A stretch of DNA of 64,000 nucleotides from Eutreptiella sp. 'Long Island Sound 2002' (lineage: Eukaryota > Euglenozoa > Euglenophyceae > Eutreptiales > Eutreptiaceae), in the NCBI GenBank assembly GCA_964036045.1, contig OZ038381.1:67394242-67458241 (forward strand), given 5' to 3'. A model generated the notes under the pieces. That model was not told the DNA's origin. It saw only the letters and a list, made by a program, of their open reading frames with translations, and searched no databases. This document shows positions 32,080 through 42,641 of this stretch, one piece after another. How positions within the stretch are numbered: position 1 is the stretch's first letter; each line of letters opens with the position of its first letter. Position numbers and translations under genes: made by a program.

Positions 32080-32706
32080 TAGGTCTTCGGGAAACTCTGC
32101 TGAATGATCACGGTGTCCTTGGGGCGTGCACACTGACTCTCACCCATGGACTCAATCTTCACCGGGCCTCGCAGACAGGCAGGTGTACTCGGGGTGTAGG
32201 AAAGGCGTTCCTTCTCCAAGGCAGACAAACAGACATCAGGAGTCGGACGGTGGATGTGGCTTTCTGAACGCTGTTTGAGTGGCGAATGGCTTTCACTGCA
32301 GCTCGGCTGCGCTGGCAGGGTCCGGGTCGGTGCCGCCGGCAGGGATGAGCTCACACTGTAGGGTCAGGGGGATGTCCATATCTCCGGTGCTGGACTGCTG
32401 GGGTCCGGGGCATCGGTAGTATTCTTGGCACTTCCAGTCTTCACGGCGCTCGGAGATGGCCTTGAAGGGGGGCACCGTCCAGCAGCACCAAAGCCTTCGC
32501 GATCGATCAGAGCGTTTCGCTTCCCCTTGCGGTGCTCGATATTCATCATGGACGGGATCGGTGTGCCGCCGCAGTGCCATTCCTCCACTGGACGCAACAG
32601 GTTGGTGACGGACGCCCTCACGGACGTGAGACCAGCCGAGATCAAGCCCCCGTAGCAATACTCTGCGTCAAACCGCGACGGTAGCGCAGCCCGGCCCTTA
32701 TAGCCC
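32080..32706 (-). pseudogene. Captured PPi-phosphofructokinase fragment, LINE-B copy
   Basis: Reverse-complement equivalent of 15271-15895. It has the same order of blocks, the same TGA between the two domain pieces and the same end after QQSFPKT. Differences from the LINE-A copy are a few substitutions (for example SALEKER for SSLEKER). Confidence 0.8.
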
Positions 32707-33230
32707 ATGGTGTGGTCGCGTGACGGTCCGTGGGGTTGCCCTCCCTGGGGGCCTGTGCCTTGGTCCCGTGTCCTCTGGGGGTGTCGGTCCGTAGTCGTGG
32801 GTGCCGCGGCCGTGCTTTCGTCCTCTTCCGGTGCCTGTGAGTTGGCCTTCGTGGTGGTCGGGGTCGTCGGCTGGCGGTGCGGGCATGGTGGTGTGCCGTG
32901 CGGCGGTGTTCTCTGCGGCCTCCTCTGTGGGTGTGGCCCGTTCTCCCCGTGTAGGTGTGCCCTCCGTTCTCCGTGTGGTTTCCGGTGGCCGGTGGGCGTG
33001 CGCTGGTGTGATCCGCATGGCGTCCGATGTTTGCTTCGGTGGTGTGTGTTGGGGTGTTTGGTGGGGGTGGGGCGGCGCTGGTCTCCCCGTCGGTGTGGGT
33101 CGTGGCACCTGTCGTGGTGCCCTTTTCCTCTGTGTCTTGGTCCCCGTTCCCGCTCCTTCCTGGTTCTTGGGTGGTGTCCTGACCCCATGTGGTGTCGCTT
33201 CCGGCGCCCTGTCCCTGCGTGTGCCTGCCC

Positions 33231-35708
33231 TCACTTGGGGCCCTTCCGTGCCCTCTTGCCTGTGTGGTCCTTGGTGCCCCTTGCCCTTCCCTTGCCCTCG
33301 TCCTGCCCCTTCCTGGTGTGGTGGTGGTGGGAGGGGCGGGGTGGGGAGGGGGCGCCGGTGGCCCAGGCTTGGGGGTGGGTGGCCTGGAGCCACCGGCGGA
33401 GGGCTTGGGGGGTGTAGGGGGGGCGGAGGCCCTGGACCGCATCGCGGAGGAGGGCCTCCCATGCCGCTTGCGGCATGATGGCCTCCGGGGCGGTCTTGTT
33501 GGGGTTTGCGGGGGTGCGGGTGCGCACCTCCTCGAAGGTATGCACCATGTGCACCCCTTCGTGCCTTCCCGCTCCTCCGGCCCATTTCACCCAGCGGCGG
33601 AGCTCCTGCAGAGCGGAGGGAGACCACCAGGCGAGGTAGGCGGGGGCCCGGGGGGGGGAGGGGTCCGTGCCTGGGGTCCTGGAGCGGCGGGGGGAAGACG
33701 TGGACCTGCGGTGGTGGCGGGGGTGGCGGTGCCTGGGGGAGCGGGAGCGGCGGCGGCGGGGGCTGGGGGTGGAGGACGGGTACGGGCGGAGGGGGGAGCG
33801 GGAGGGGGAGGTGGACATGGGGCGGCGGTGGCGCGCTCGGTGGCGTCCGGGGGAGCGGGAGTGGTGGTGGCGGGGGCTGGGGGTGGTGGATGGGTACGGG
33901 TGGCGGGGGGAACGGGGAGCCCGGCGGGGCGCGTGGGGGGAGGGGGAGGTGGACGTAAGGCGGCAGTGGCGTGCCTGGCTGCGTCGGGGGGAGCGGGAGT
34001 GGTGGTGGCGGGGGCTGGGTGGCCGGTGGGGGGAGGGGGAGGGGGACATGGGGCGGCGGTGGCGCTCGTGGTGGTGCCCGGGGGAGCGGGAGCGACAGGA
34101 GCGGGGTCCCTGGGGGTCGTGGTGGTACCTGGGGGAGCGGGAGCGGCGCGAGTCGGTGGTTGAGGCGCGGTGGGAGTGTGGGCGCCGTGGGCGAGTGTGC
34201 CGTGCGGGGGGGGAGCGGGAGCGCCGCCGCTTGCGGGACCGGCCCTCGTCGCTCGAGTCGGGCCAGTCCGGAAGCGTCGGCGGCCTCTGGGGGGGCTCGC
34301 GCGGCGCCGCTTGGGGGGGGAGGTCCCCCGTCGTCCTTGGGGCCCCTTCGGCCATCGGATGGTGGCCGGGGGGGTACGGGGCGTCACGCGGTGCTGGTTG
34401 GGGGGGGAGGTCCCCCGTCGTCCATGGGGCCCCTTCGGCCATCGGATGGTGGCCGCGGGGGTACGGCTGGTACGGGGTCGGTGGCTGGAATGGGGGGGGT
34501 GGGTATGCGGGCGGGGCGTTCGGCGGCTGCCATCCCGTCCGCTGGTGCTGTTGGTATACGGGGGGTTGTGGCCCGGTTGGGTAGGGCGGTGGGCAGTGGT
34601 AGTGGTGGGGGTGGTGTTGGTAGTGGTGGTGGTGGGGCCGCTGGTGGTGGTGGTGTGTGTAGTGGTGGGGTTGGTGTTGCGGGTATGGCCCATGGAGTCC
34701 TTGTGGGTTTTCCGGTCCCCCTTGTGGGGGTGGGGGGTTGGGCATCGTGGGCAGTCCCCGGGGCTGCACTATGTGGTGGGCATGGAGGAAGGGTTGGGGG
34801 CCGGGCTTGACGGTGACGATGGTTGAGGGGTCCCACGTCCCTGGGTCGGTTTGGCCGGCGGTGGTGGGGGTTTGTGGGGGATGGATGACGGGGCGCTTGG
34901 TGACGGGGATTTTGACGAGGGTTTGGAGGGGGTCGTGCTGGGTGGCTGTCTCCGCGGTGGTGGTGGGTGCCGGCGGGAGGGGGGCGCGGGTCGTGGTGGG
35001 TGGGGGGTCCTGGCTTGGGCGAGGGCCCGGGCGGGGTTGGTATCGGGTGGTTTTGTGTCGTTGCGTATGCGGTGTTGTGTGTGGTCGCGTGGGCGCCGGC
35101 TTGGGTTGGGTGGTGAGGGGTGGTGAGGGGGTGTGCGTGTGCGGGGCTGGGCTTTGGGTGATGTCCCACAGGCGGATCCCGTCTCGCTGTGTCTCCTGGA
35201 CGGTCTCCCGCAGGCGCCTGAGGACATACGGCTGGTCCTGGGGCGCGGGGAGGTTGCGGGGGCGGACTCCCAGGGGGTGGAGCACATCGGCCAGCATGGC
35301 TTCCCATGCGGCCTGCGGCATCCACCCCCCCGCCGGCCGGAGGCGGCAGTTCTCCACCGACCCCTTGCGGGGCCGGTGGACCAGGCCCTCCAGGGAGGAC
35401 TCTCCCCGGGCCCACTTTCGCAGCTCCCAGAGCTGCGTGTGGGTCCAGCGCTGCCACCACTGTCCCTGGGCGGGGCCGCGGTCTTGGGCGGAGGAGTGGG
35501 CGTGGGTTGGTGTGACGGGGTCGTGGGGACCGGTGGCGGTGGCGGGCCTGGTGTATTCCTCGTAGTCCTGTACCGTGGGGGTGCACGGGAAGTGGGGGCG
35601 CGAGCGGATGTGGACCCGCGGGTGTGTGCGCACGGTCTCCGCCTCGGGGTTGGGTGGGGACTCGCGGCGGCGGCAGTAGCGGGGCATGTGCTGTATGTGG
35701 GCTGTCAT
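33231..35708 (-). CDS. LINE-B ORF3: RS-domain protein with duplicated module
   Basis: This is an uninterrupted 825-codon frame. Residues about 83-183 and about 693-783 hold two versions of one module: WW...LWELRKW/LQELRRW, then a variable part, WMPQAAWEA/IMPQAAWEA, PY, and LRRLRETVQ/LRRWLQATH. Between them lie a Pro/His/Tyr-rich region and, at about 500-680, an RS domain with repeated RRSRSP and HHHSRSP units. A Lys/Gly-rich basic tail ends the protein. RS domains in cells mediate contacts among splicing and RNA-processing factors; use by a retrotransposon to bind RNA or enter nuclear speckles is inference. The start ATG at 35708 is not firmly fixed, since the protease-like region lies upstream in other frames. 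Confidence 0.65.
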   Translation of the reverse strand: MTAHIQHMPRYCRRRESPPNPEAETVRTHPRVHIRSRPHFPCTPTVQDYEEYTRPATATGPHDPVTPTHAHSSAQDRGPAQGQWWQRWTHTQLWELRKWARGESSLEGLVHRPRKGSVENCRLRPAGGWMPQAAWEAMLADVLHPLGVRPRNLPAPQDQPYVLRRLRETVQETQRDGIRLWDITQSPAPHTHTPSPPLTTQPKPAPTRPHTTPHTQRHKTTRYQPRPGPRPSQDPPPTTTRAPLPPAPTTTAETATQHDPLQTLVKIPVTKRPVIHPPQTPTTAGQTDPGTWDPSTIVTVKPGPQPFLHAHHIVQPRGLPTMPNPPPPQGGPENPQGLHGPYPQHQPHHYTHHHHQRPHHHHYQHHPHHYHCPPPYPTGPQPPVYQQHQRTGWQPPNAPPAYPPPPFQPPTPYQPYPRGHHPMAEGAPWTTGDLPPQPAPRDAPYPPGHHPMAEGAPRTTGDLPPQAAPREPPQRPPTLPDWPDSSDEGRSRKRRRSRSPPARHTRPRRPHSHRASTTDSRRSRSPRYHHDPQGPRSCRSRSPGHHHERHRRPMSPSPSPHRPPSPRHHHSRSPRRSQARHCRLTSTSPSPHAPRRAPRSPRHPYPSTTPSPRHHHSRSPGRHRARHRRPMSTSPSRSPLRPYPSSTPSPRRRRSRSPRHRHPRHHRRSTSSPRRSRTPGTDPSPPRAPAYLAWWSPSALQELRRWVKWAGGAGRHEGVHMVHTFEEVRTRTPANPNKTAPEAIMPQAAWEALLRDAVQGLRPPYTPQALRRWLQATHPQAWATGAPSPPRPSHHHHTRKGQDEGKGRARGTKDHTGKRARKGPK

Positions 35709-36399
35709 CGAGGGTTGGTAGGGGGGCAGGGATGCTGCTGGTGGACCCTGGCATTGTTCTGGCCTGGTCGGGGGCGGTTCGTGGGCCTGGGGTGCAGCCT
35801 TTGAGAGGTGGCAGGACGAGGTGCGTCGTGTTTTGGCCGCGGCGCGCTCCGCTATGAAGGTGGTGGTGGCGGCGGCGGTGACGGTGGGGGGATGCCGTGC
35901 TGGGCGCTGCTGCCTCCGGGCCTCGGACGGCTGGGGCCAAATGTCATAGAGGACGTCCTCTGGGGGTCGGGCTCGCGCTGCTGTCGTGGCGCCGGGTTTG
36001 GACTTGGGTTTTGGCTTGGCTGCGGGTTGCGGTGGTGGCGCGGTGACGGGTTTGGGTGGCTGTTTGGCGGCGGTCTTGGATTTCGGCTGGGTCGCGGGTG
36101 TGGGCCTCGTCGGGGCGTGGGCCTTGGCGGCGGCGGGGTTGCTCCCGGTGGGGGCGGGTTTGGGGGCCCGTTGGGGAGGTGTCCCCCGCGGCCCCGGGGG
36201 TGGAGTGCTGGATGAGGACGTGGTGGTGGTGGTGGATGAGGTGGTCGTGGTCTTGGAGGTTGTGGAGTCGGAGGCGGAGGAGAGGGCTGTGGGAGACGGC
36301 GGAGGGCCCTGGGCTTCAGGGGCGGGCGTAGGATGCTGGGTCCTGCAAGAGGCGAGAACGAGGGTGCGGGTTCGGGCACCGGGCGTGTGCGCGCGTTTT

Positions 36400-37054
36400 C
36401 CCTGGTGACCCGTGTGTGCTGGTGCTGGTGACGCGGCGTTGTCTCGGCTGCGCCGGCACGTGGGTTACCCGGGGGGTGGCCATATCTGCTCCAGGACGTG
36501 CGGGTGTGTTTGCTGGAGGTAGTCGAGGGTGCGGAAGAAGTATCGCTGGATGCCGGGCATGTGTTTCCTCTGTGAGGTGGGGGTAGTTTTGGGTCGGGGT
36601 GTCCGGGCCCGGCCACAGCAGCGCCATGAGGCGGGCTGCCACCATGTATGGGCAGAGCTGTAGGGTGGTGGGGCGTGGGGGGGTGAGTCCCCTGCGGTTT
36701 GGGGGGGCTTCTCTCTGCTGGGGGTGCAGCCCGACCACCCACACCCACCGGTCCGTGGGGATCCCCCGGGTCCGTTGGGTCCACTTGGCGAGGCAATACA
36801 TCGCCCTACCAAGGCCCTGGCTGCCGCTGCGGATGGAGAGCAGCGTGTCCAGGGATTCGCGTTCCCACGTGCCCCAGATGTGGGGGTCGTCCAGCTCGTC
36901 CCCCCTGGGGTACGTGTTGAGGCCTGGGTTGTGTGGGGGGGGGGGCGTAGTCGGCGGGGAGGAGGGAGTCGGTGCCGTGCACCACCCAGTGGTCAGTTGG
37001 TGCGTGGTAGTGGGTGGTGGAGAGGGTGTAGTGCAGATTGTACATGAGAGTCAT
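36400..37054 (-). pseudogene. LINE-B Ulp1-like cysteine protease candidate
   Basis: Minus-strand frames read YNLHYTL, then TDHWVVHGTDSLLP, LLSIRSGSQGLGRAMYCL and, after a Pro-rich linker, TLQLCPYMVAARLMALLW. LINE-A has the parallel blocks QWIIQGTDTMF, GKAGYHLGLSMLCL and QSLTCGYHAIHRVLN. HW, then D, then Q...C is the residue order of C48/Ulp1 proteases. LINE-B keeps HW but has CP where CG is expected, and LINE-A keeps CG but has QW where HW is expected, so each looks damaged in a different place. A frame change occurs near 36950. Confidence 0.4.
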
Positions 37055-37643
37055 GTACGTTGAGGGGGGTGGCTGCCGGTCGTCGGGGGTGGGGATGTCC
37101 CCTGGGACGTGGTGCTGGAAGTTTGGTCAGGGAGGCCATCCGGGCTACCCATGTATCCCGCTCCGGCTCTTTGGTGTTGTCGGGGGTGGCGCTGGGTGGG
37201 GGGTGGGCCATGTTGGGCTCGCGGTAGCGGCTGCTGCCCTGGGTGCTGTCCCGCTCCGGCACGGGGTGTCCGACTAGGTGTCGCCCCCAGTCGATGGGAG
37301 GCACCCAGATCCGGCTCCCTGTGGGGGGCGGGCAATCGCCGTCACGGGTGGCGCGTGGGGGGCGGTCGTGTCGGACGACGTGGAGGAAGGCATCGAAGAG
37401 GAAGTCTCGGACGCCTTCCCCCAAGGTGGCCGCCTGGACGAGGGTGGTCGCCCGGATGCGCTGGGTGGTGCCGGAGGTGCGGGGTTGTGTAGGGTGTAGG
37501 GTTCGGCCCGTGCGGCGGCTGGTGGTGCGGGGTGTGATGGGGGGGGTGGTGTGGGTTGGGGGGGGTGGTCGTCGTTGTCGCGTGTGGGGTCTGGTGATGG
37601 GGTCTCTTGTGGTGGTTGCGGGAGGGGGGATTCGCTGTGGCAT
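36993..37643 (-). CDS. LINE-B ORF3 leading part, homologue of 10682-11374
   Basis: Minus-strand frame with a Pro/Thr-rich start, then LGEGVRDFLFDAFLHVVRH and GSRIWVPPIDWGRHL, matching the LINE-A block around QPIWIPPIEWGQAL. The domain is unrecognised. Its conservation against a diverged background supports function in the family. Confidence 0.5.
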   Translation of the reverse strand: MPQRIPPPATTTRDPITRPHTRQRRPPPPTHTTPPITPRTTSRRTGRTLHPTQPRTSGTTQRIRATTLVQAATLGEGVRDFLFDAFLHVVRHDRPPRATRDGDCPPPTGSRIWVPPIDWGRHLVGHPVPERDSTQGSSRYREPNMAHPPPSATPDNTKEPERDTWVARMASLTKLPAPRPRGHPHPRRPAATPLNVHDSHVQSALHPLHHPLPRTN

Positions 37644-37891
37644 GTGTCGACGGGGGCATCGACGTCAATTGGCTGGTGCTGGCTGCCGCGTGTTGCGTCC
37701 GTGGCCTGGTCTCGGGGGGGGGGGCGGGGGGGGGGTGGTGTGGGGGTGGCACTGTTGGTGGTTGGGGGGGGCGGGGGTGGGTGTTGTGCTGGCTGGGGGT
37801 CTGGGCGTCCCTGCGAGTCGTGTGGGTGTTGCGTGTGTGCGCCGTGCGGTCCTTGACTGACTTGTTTGCCGTGCCGGGATGTGGGTGGGAG

Positions 37892-39195
37892 GCAGATGCG
37901 TTGATCGGCCCCAGTTGCTGTCCCGATTCTCGGGCTTAATCGATACCTCGCGAAAGTCTGTCAAGCAGATGATTGGCTATTCAAAGATCGAGCACCCTTC
38001 TTCGCGTACAAGACTGATCTGCTCCCTCGACGGCACCAACTTTGATGCCTTGGGGGTACCATTAGACTTGGCTACAAAAGGTACAAATTTGCCCCGAGTT
38101 CGGACCCAAGACCTCATGGTCCAGTTACAAGAGTACCATCGAATGGGCCAGTCAAGTGGGCCATACCCCTACAGCGCACTCACACTAGGGGCGCCAATCA
38201 ATTTGCTTCAGCTATCGACAGCCTATCAAATTGCCAGTCGGGAGATCACCTACCACGACTTCCAAAAAGAGATCCAAAGGGTTACACGCCTGCCGCCGAA
38301 TGAAGAGAGGTACACGGACCTTTTTCCCTCCGAAAATTCTGGACTTCTTGTTTAACGTCTGGGAACCTGGAAGTACCTCATCCCCCCTTCCGGAAGTGGA
38401 TATGATTGACTCGTGAAGTATTCGCGCCGGCCGGTTTCTTCTCGGAAAGATGTGTACGTCGATGAACGAGAGGAGCTCCAATCCAGAGAATCAGCCGCGA
38501 GTGACCTGTTTCATTGGGATCCCCTCGAACACCAGTTCTTGCCGAAGGATTCAAACGCGTATCAACACCACTTGGACGTGCCGATGTTCCATTTTCTCAC
38601 GCCGATCAAGACTGACTTTCAAGCCGCGCATCGACAGAACTTGCACGGGCGAGACTATGCTTTTGACGCTGTCATTATCAACACGGCGCCGAGCCTTGTG
38701 ACTGCAGAGGTGGTTGGATTTGCCCTGCAGAGTACTCTCGCGGATGGACAGTATGTGCATCAACATCTCGGTCGACTTCAAGCCGATTCTCCAACGGCAA
38801 CTCTCAAGATTCTCAATCGATACGGCGTTCGTCCCGGCCCCGATAATATCAGCGCGATCAAGGTTGCTCGGACGCTCTCCATTGCGGACACCCCATGGTG
38901 GCAAATCCAGTTGAGGAGTGGCCAGTTTTTCTACAGAGATGCCGCCGGCCCGGGTCCAGCCAGAAGTATCGATGGACTACTGGTCGACATGATGCACAAT
39001 CCTTCCAGACAACTTATCGACAGGACCTTTGGAACGATTCCATATGGGAGCAATCGAGTCTCTGGGACCTCTACGCTGCCAGAGCGGGGACGCTGGGTAC
39101 TGGGCAGCATCGAGCCCTTGCCCGCGAACACGTATTCGTTTCCCAATACAAGTGCCCCAGCGAGGGAGGACGTGGTGATCCCAACCTTCGATTGA
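37892..39195 (+). pseudogene. Unrecognised ORF U, copy 2
   Basis: Second copy of the sequence at 26758-28059, starting abruptly at AGATGCGTTGATCGG. The frame has TAA at 38353 and TGA at 38410, and the part from 38413 is an open 260-codon frame. The same TGA is present in copy 1. It contains FHWDPLEHQFLP, TPWWQI and RTFGTIPYGSNRV. The product is not recognised. It is followed at once by R copy 2. Confidence 0.5.
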
Positions 39196-39220
39196 TCAAC
39201 CATCCATCTGGCGTGCTCAA

Positions 39221-39993
39221 GTAAGAAAAAGTGTATTTCCCTGCAAAAAGGTAAGCTTTAGTTGTTTTAGAGATGCCTAAAGGCATACTACATTTTTATG
39301 TTAGTATTGGCCTATCCAAAAAGGGGTCACAAAGCACTTTGACCTATCAAAACGAATCATTGATCCTTGGATGTTGTGTGGACCCCTGACCCCCCAACTG
39401 ATTGGACTTAAGCACGATTTTCTGGACTGACTGAGGCGCTGACATTGATCCAGAGCCTATACATTTCTTTATATTTTCTCATGAATGCTTAGCTATCATA
39501 GTGGTCTACACCGTAGGGGGCTGGGGCACCTCTTTTTGAGAGGTCCTGGGTTCAATTCCCAGTCAGCCTAGCTAAATAGGATGATCCCATGTGACATGGC
39601 AGTGACCTCAGGGCCACAAGCCGTGCCACCTCAGCACCTATGGGACCCAAAACAAAGAGTGCACATCTCTAGGTGGCACTGAAAAGCAGAGAGTGCCCAT
39701 GTGGGCAGTTTTCACATGTTTGTAGAATATTTTCTAACTATCTTTTCATAAATCTGTAGTTATTGTGAGTTCTTTTGTTGATACACTATCTCCTTTGACT
39801 GCAGCCCTTCATGTTCTAGATTTGATTCTGTGGTTCCTTGCTTGCACTGTGGGTACTTGGAGTTCTGATTGATTCCATCAAAAACGTTTCTATGTGGAAA
39901 ACCATGCTACACCAAGAACCAGCAGGAGCAAGCGGAGGCACAATCAACAACAGTATCATCAAAGCAATGAACATTGGAAGCCTGTTTTAACTT
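39221..39993 (+). repeat. R repeat, copy 2 (longest continuous copy)
   Basis: About 773 bp from GTAAGAAAAAGTG to about GCCTGTTTTAACTTTCT. It includes the tRNA-like core at 39489-39575 and a 3' part with CATCAAA and GCAGGAGCAAG words that reappear, split, in copy 3. E2 gag sequence begins directly after. Confidence 0.85.
39489..39575 (+). ncRNA. tRNA-Lys-like sequence in R copy 2
   Basis: Same architecture as the copy at 28353: TTAGCTA/TAGCTAA stem, ACCTC-TTTTTGA-GAGGT arm, and GGTTCAATTCC box B. The A-box-like part reads TAGCTATCATAGTGGTCTA, closer to consensus than copy 1. Confidence 0.6.
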
Positions 39994-40957
39994 TCTAGTA
40001 GCAGATATTTTCAGTCTTTGCGTACCTGCAACCCCGTGCAGTACAGCCAGTACGTTGAGACTGACTACACTTCTGAAGGGCGGAAGAAATGGAACATGGA
40101 CACCAAGGACACTGCCAAGGAAGCAGCGCCCTCAGTGGCACAAGACGGCGCCAGCGCCCAAACCTGCTGCTGAACCTGAACCTGAGGTGCCTGTACCTTC
40201 AGTGCCCTTGAGTGGGCTTTGGGACGATTTCCTGGAGGGCTTGGGAGCGGCCTTCAGTGGATTTTCCGTTGAAGGACCTGAAGGCAAAGAGAAGGAGAAG
40301 GAGAAGGAAGCAGAGGATATGGGAATCGAAGAGGAAGATCCTGGAGATGGACACAAACCACCTGATGAGGTACCCTTTGATGACAGACCTGTTGAGAGCG
40401 TGCCGAGCGCCTCTGATCACCCTGCAGTACCCTCTCGAACAACCACTACACTCCCAGCCACACACCCAGCGACATCCTCACCCACAACCACTCCACCTAT
40501 GGCTGAGGGTCTAGGCTTTACTGGTATGCCTTACCCCACCTATGGTGTGATGCCAGCCGCAACTGCGCCACCTATGGCAACTGTGGTCAGCGAACGTGTG
40601 ACTGCCAGCTCCACCTACACCGGTATTCCTGAGTGTATGCCGCGTCGCTACGATGATGACTATCACAGACCCGCGGCGGGTGTGTACATGACTGGAATAC
40701 CTGGCTATGCAGCGCCCGACACTGGCTATACCATGCCAGCACCTGGCTTCACCTCCCTGAGTGGCCTACGTGGTCCTGAGTCGAGTGGGGGAACGAGCAG
40801 AGGATTATGGGGGACATCAGCCCCAGAACAAGTTGATGCGGTTAAGAACGATCAAAAAAACAAGCAGAGGATCAGGAAGATCCTCAAACAAGTCCCTGAC
40901 GTGGTCAAGAATACGAGAAGCTTCGGGGAGCCACTGCAGACCTACTGGGAGATCTAG
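39974..40957 (+). CDS. E2 gag-like N-terminal ORF
   Basis: The frame is open from 39974 (no ATG at that point; the first ATG is near 40318) to 40957. It is Pro/Glu-rich (KPAAEPEPEVPVP; GKEKEKEKEAED), then low-complexity Tyr/Pro/Gly (GMPYPTYGVMP, GIPGYAAPDTGY), ending in KNKQRIRKILKQVPDVVKNTR. There is no match to a named fold. Position upstream of the knuckle suggests a gag extension. Confidence 0.45.
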   Translation: MEACFNFLVADIFSLCVPATPCSTASTLRLTTLLKGGRNGTWTPRTLPRKQRPQWHKTAPAPKPAAEPEPEVPVPSVPLSGLWDDFLEGLGAAFSGFSVEGPEGKEKEKEKEAEDMGIEEEDPGDGHKPPDEVPFDDRPVESVPSASDHPAVPSRTTTTLPATHPATSSPTTTPPMAEGLGFTGMPYPTYGVMPAATAPPMATVVSERVTASSTYTGIPECMPRRYDDDYHRPAAGVYMTGIPGYAAPDTGYTMPAPGFTSLSGLRGPESSGGTSRGLWGTSAPEQVDAVKNDQKNKQRIRKILKQVPDVVKNTRSFGEPLQTYWEI

Positions 40958-41101
40958 CTCAAGAAAAAATGGGCGAAGTTGGAGCCCCTGATTCCTCCCC
41001 AAGGCTCACCTACGGCCATGGGAGCTTCACCACATAGTCTACAAGCCAATCACCTGGTGGCAGCACTGACGATCACCCTGGGAGGCTTGAGGAGCTGACC
41101 T

Positions 41102-41885
41102 ATGCGAACCCCTGCCGTGATACCAAGGAGCCCTTTTGTGCTAAGAACGGCCCAGCCGCCCTACAGCCACGTGGAGAACTCCACGCGAGCCGAGCTGGAC
41201 CGGTTGGGATTGACAGCCCTAAGGGCTATGGTCGATGTTGAGCCCTACGGCTCTAGTGACTTGGGTGGTGATCCTTCTGATGATGAGCCGCCATCTATGA
41301 CGACTGCTTCACCCTCTGAGGACAATGACCCTGAGGACCCCGAGAACCCCAGTGGCAAGAAGAAGAAGAAAAGGAGGAAGACCAAGCCCCACGAGAGACG
41401 GAGGTCTCAGGAGGCTAAGGCTATCGCCACTTCCAAGATTGTGGTGAACTTGCCGGAGTTCATGGGGATGGACCTCAGGGAGTTTGCTGAGAACTTTGGC
41501 CGGTTCCTGAGGATGACTGGCCGATTCCGTGCTAGTGGGCAAGACAAAGTACCAGGAGAAGCAGGTCAAGCAGATCGTGACGAAGTTTGCCACCTTCAGC
41601 GACGTGTTGATCGCCTTAGAGAGGCAGTACCCTTCCTACGAGACCGACCTCTTCATCCGGGCGAGGATCCAGGATCTGGCAGCGTTGCCCAACAACCCCA
41701 AGCCGGCCAGGATTTCCAGGCTGCTGGCCGACCTGGAGCACTGGGTAGGGCGACTGACGCCCGGTTCCTATGGCAGCGATGAGCTGCTATTCTGGTCTGT
41801 CCCCAAGCTCCCACCAGAAGTGTGGGATGAATGCCGGGCAACGGCGGAGCGCAAGACAAGGGCCCTCACCTATGAGGACTTGTAA
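41102..41885 (+). pseudogene. E2 gag core, frameshifted
   Basis: A first frame (41102 to about 41530) has an acidic segment, a KKKKKRRKTKP basic run and LPEFMGMDLREFAENFGRFLRMTGRF. The sequence continues in another frame from about 41529: KTKYQEKQVKQIVTKF, FSDVLIALERQYPSYETDLF, LPPEVWDECRAT, ending at a TAA (41883). The two halves together look like the helical capsid region of a Ty3-type gag. A one-base shift near 41530 breaks it. Confidence 0.55.
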
Positions 41886-42641
41886 GTGCTGCTTTTGGAG
41901 CTGGCGCTGGAAAAAGAAAACGACCAGCACCTGAACGCCTACCGTCCTGGAGGAGGCGGCTCTGGGACCCATGGCCGGGGGTACCAGGGACCGCAACCTG
42001 GACAGGGGACTACCCCCAAAAATGCTCGCTTCAAGAGCAATGTCCAGGATCCCTTCTGGTGTGATGCCAGAGATGAGCAGGATTGCCTGCTTCATGCCCC
42101 TGATTGCGACCAGCGGAACTGTTTCGTGGTCCAGGGGAAGAAGCAGGAGACCAACAGCGGCGGCAAACCCAAGCTGCCGGACCACTACAGGTGCAAAATC
42201 ACCTGTGCGTTCTGTGGTAAGAGGAAGCACTACGATAACGAGTGCTACCACAAGCAACGCCTCTCGGCGAAGCTCAAGACGGAGAACGGCAGTGGCAAGG
42301 GCAGTGGCAAGAGCAACACCGACCAGGACAGTGGCAAGGGCAAGTTGAAGGGTCGTGGCAAAGGCCAAGAGAAGGGCAAAGATGGACGAGGAGACTATGA
42401 CTGCACGTCGGACAAGGACAAGAACACGGACCAGTCCGGAGAAAACCCCAATCCTACACCAGGGGGGAACTCTGAGCCCTCTGGTGAACAGCCGAAACAC
42501 GGGACCTACGACCCGTTCCCAGGCGCAAGCCAAACAAGAACAAGGGACTTAGCATGCCAACAAAGATGGGGACCAGTCAAACTCCCGCAAACGTTTCCGT
42601 TTCATGCACATGGCGCGGAAATTGCAGAAGAAGGGGTTTGA
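41886..42641 (+). CDS. E2 nucleocapsid region, CCHC knuckle (first unit)
   Basis: Continues the gag frame after the TAA. The knuckle CAFCGKRKHYDNEC (42204-42245) is C-x2-C-x4-H-x4-C. It is followed by a Gly/Ser/Lys-rich basic tail (KGKLKGRGKGQEKGK). Zinc knuckles of this type bind retroelement RNA. The unit ends in a stop and is then repeated at 42770. Confidence 0.7.
   Translation: MLLLELALEKENDQHLNAYRPGGGGSGTHGRGYQGPQPGQGTTPKNARFKSNVQDPFWCDARDEQDCLLHAPDCDQRNCFVVQGKKQETNSGGKPKLPDHYRCKITCAFCGKRKHYDNECYHKQRLSAKLKTENGSGKGSGKSNTDQDSGKGKLKGRGKGQEKGKDGRGDYDCTSDKDKNTDQSGENPNPTPGGNSEPSGEQPKHGTYDPFPGASQTRTRDLACQQRWGPVKLPQTFPFHAHGAEIAEEGV

Larger units (their letters stand above)
30357..37891 (-). 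mobile_element. LINE-B, minus-strand relative of LINE-A, 5' truncated
   Basis: Read from 37891 down to 30357 it has: an ORF3-leading homologue (37643-36993), a Ulp1-like region (about 37054-36700), Pro/Ser-rich sequence, the 825-codon ORF3 (35708-33231), the 3' region with the PFK fragment (32706-32080), T-tracts (31500-31145, A-tracts on the minus strand), and the ACCT tail at 30357. From 35100 down it is nearly identical to 12876-17606 of LINE-A. Above 35100 it is only distantly similar. The EN-RT ORF is absent. The 5' limit is set by the second U/R copy beginning at 37892. Confidence 0.85.
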
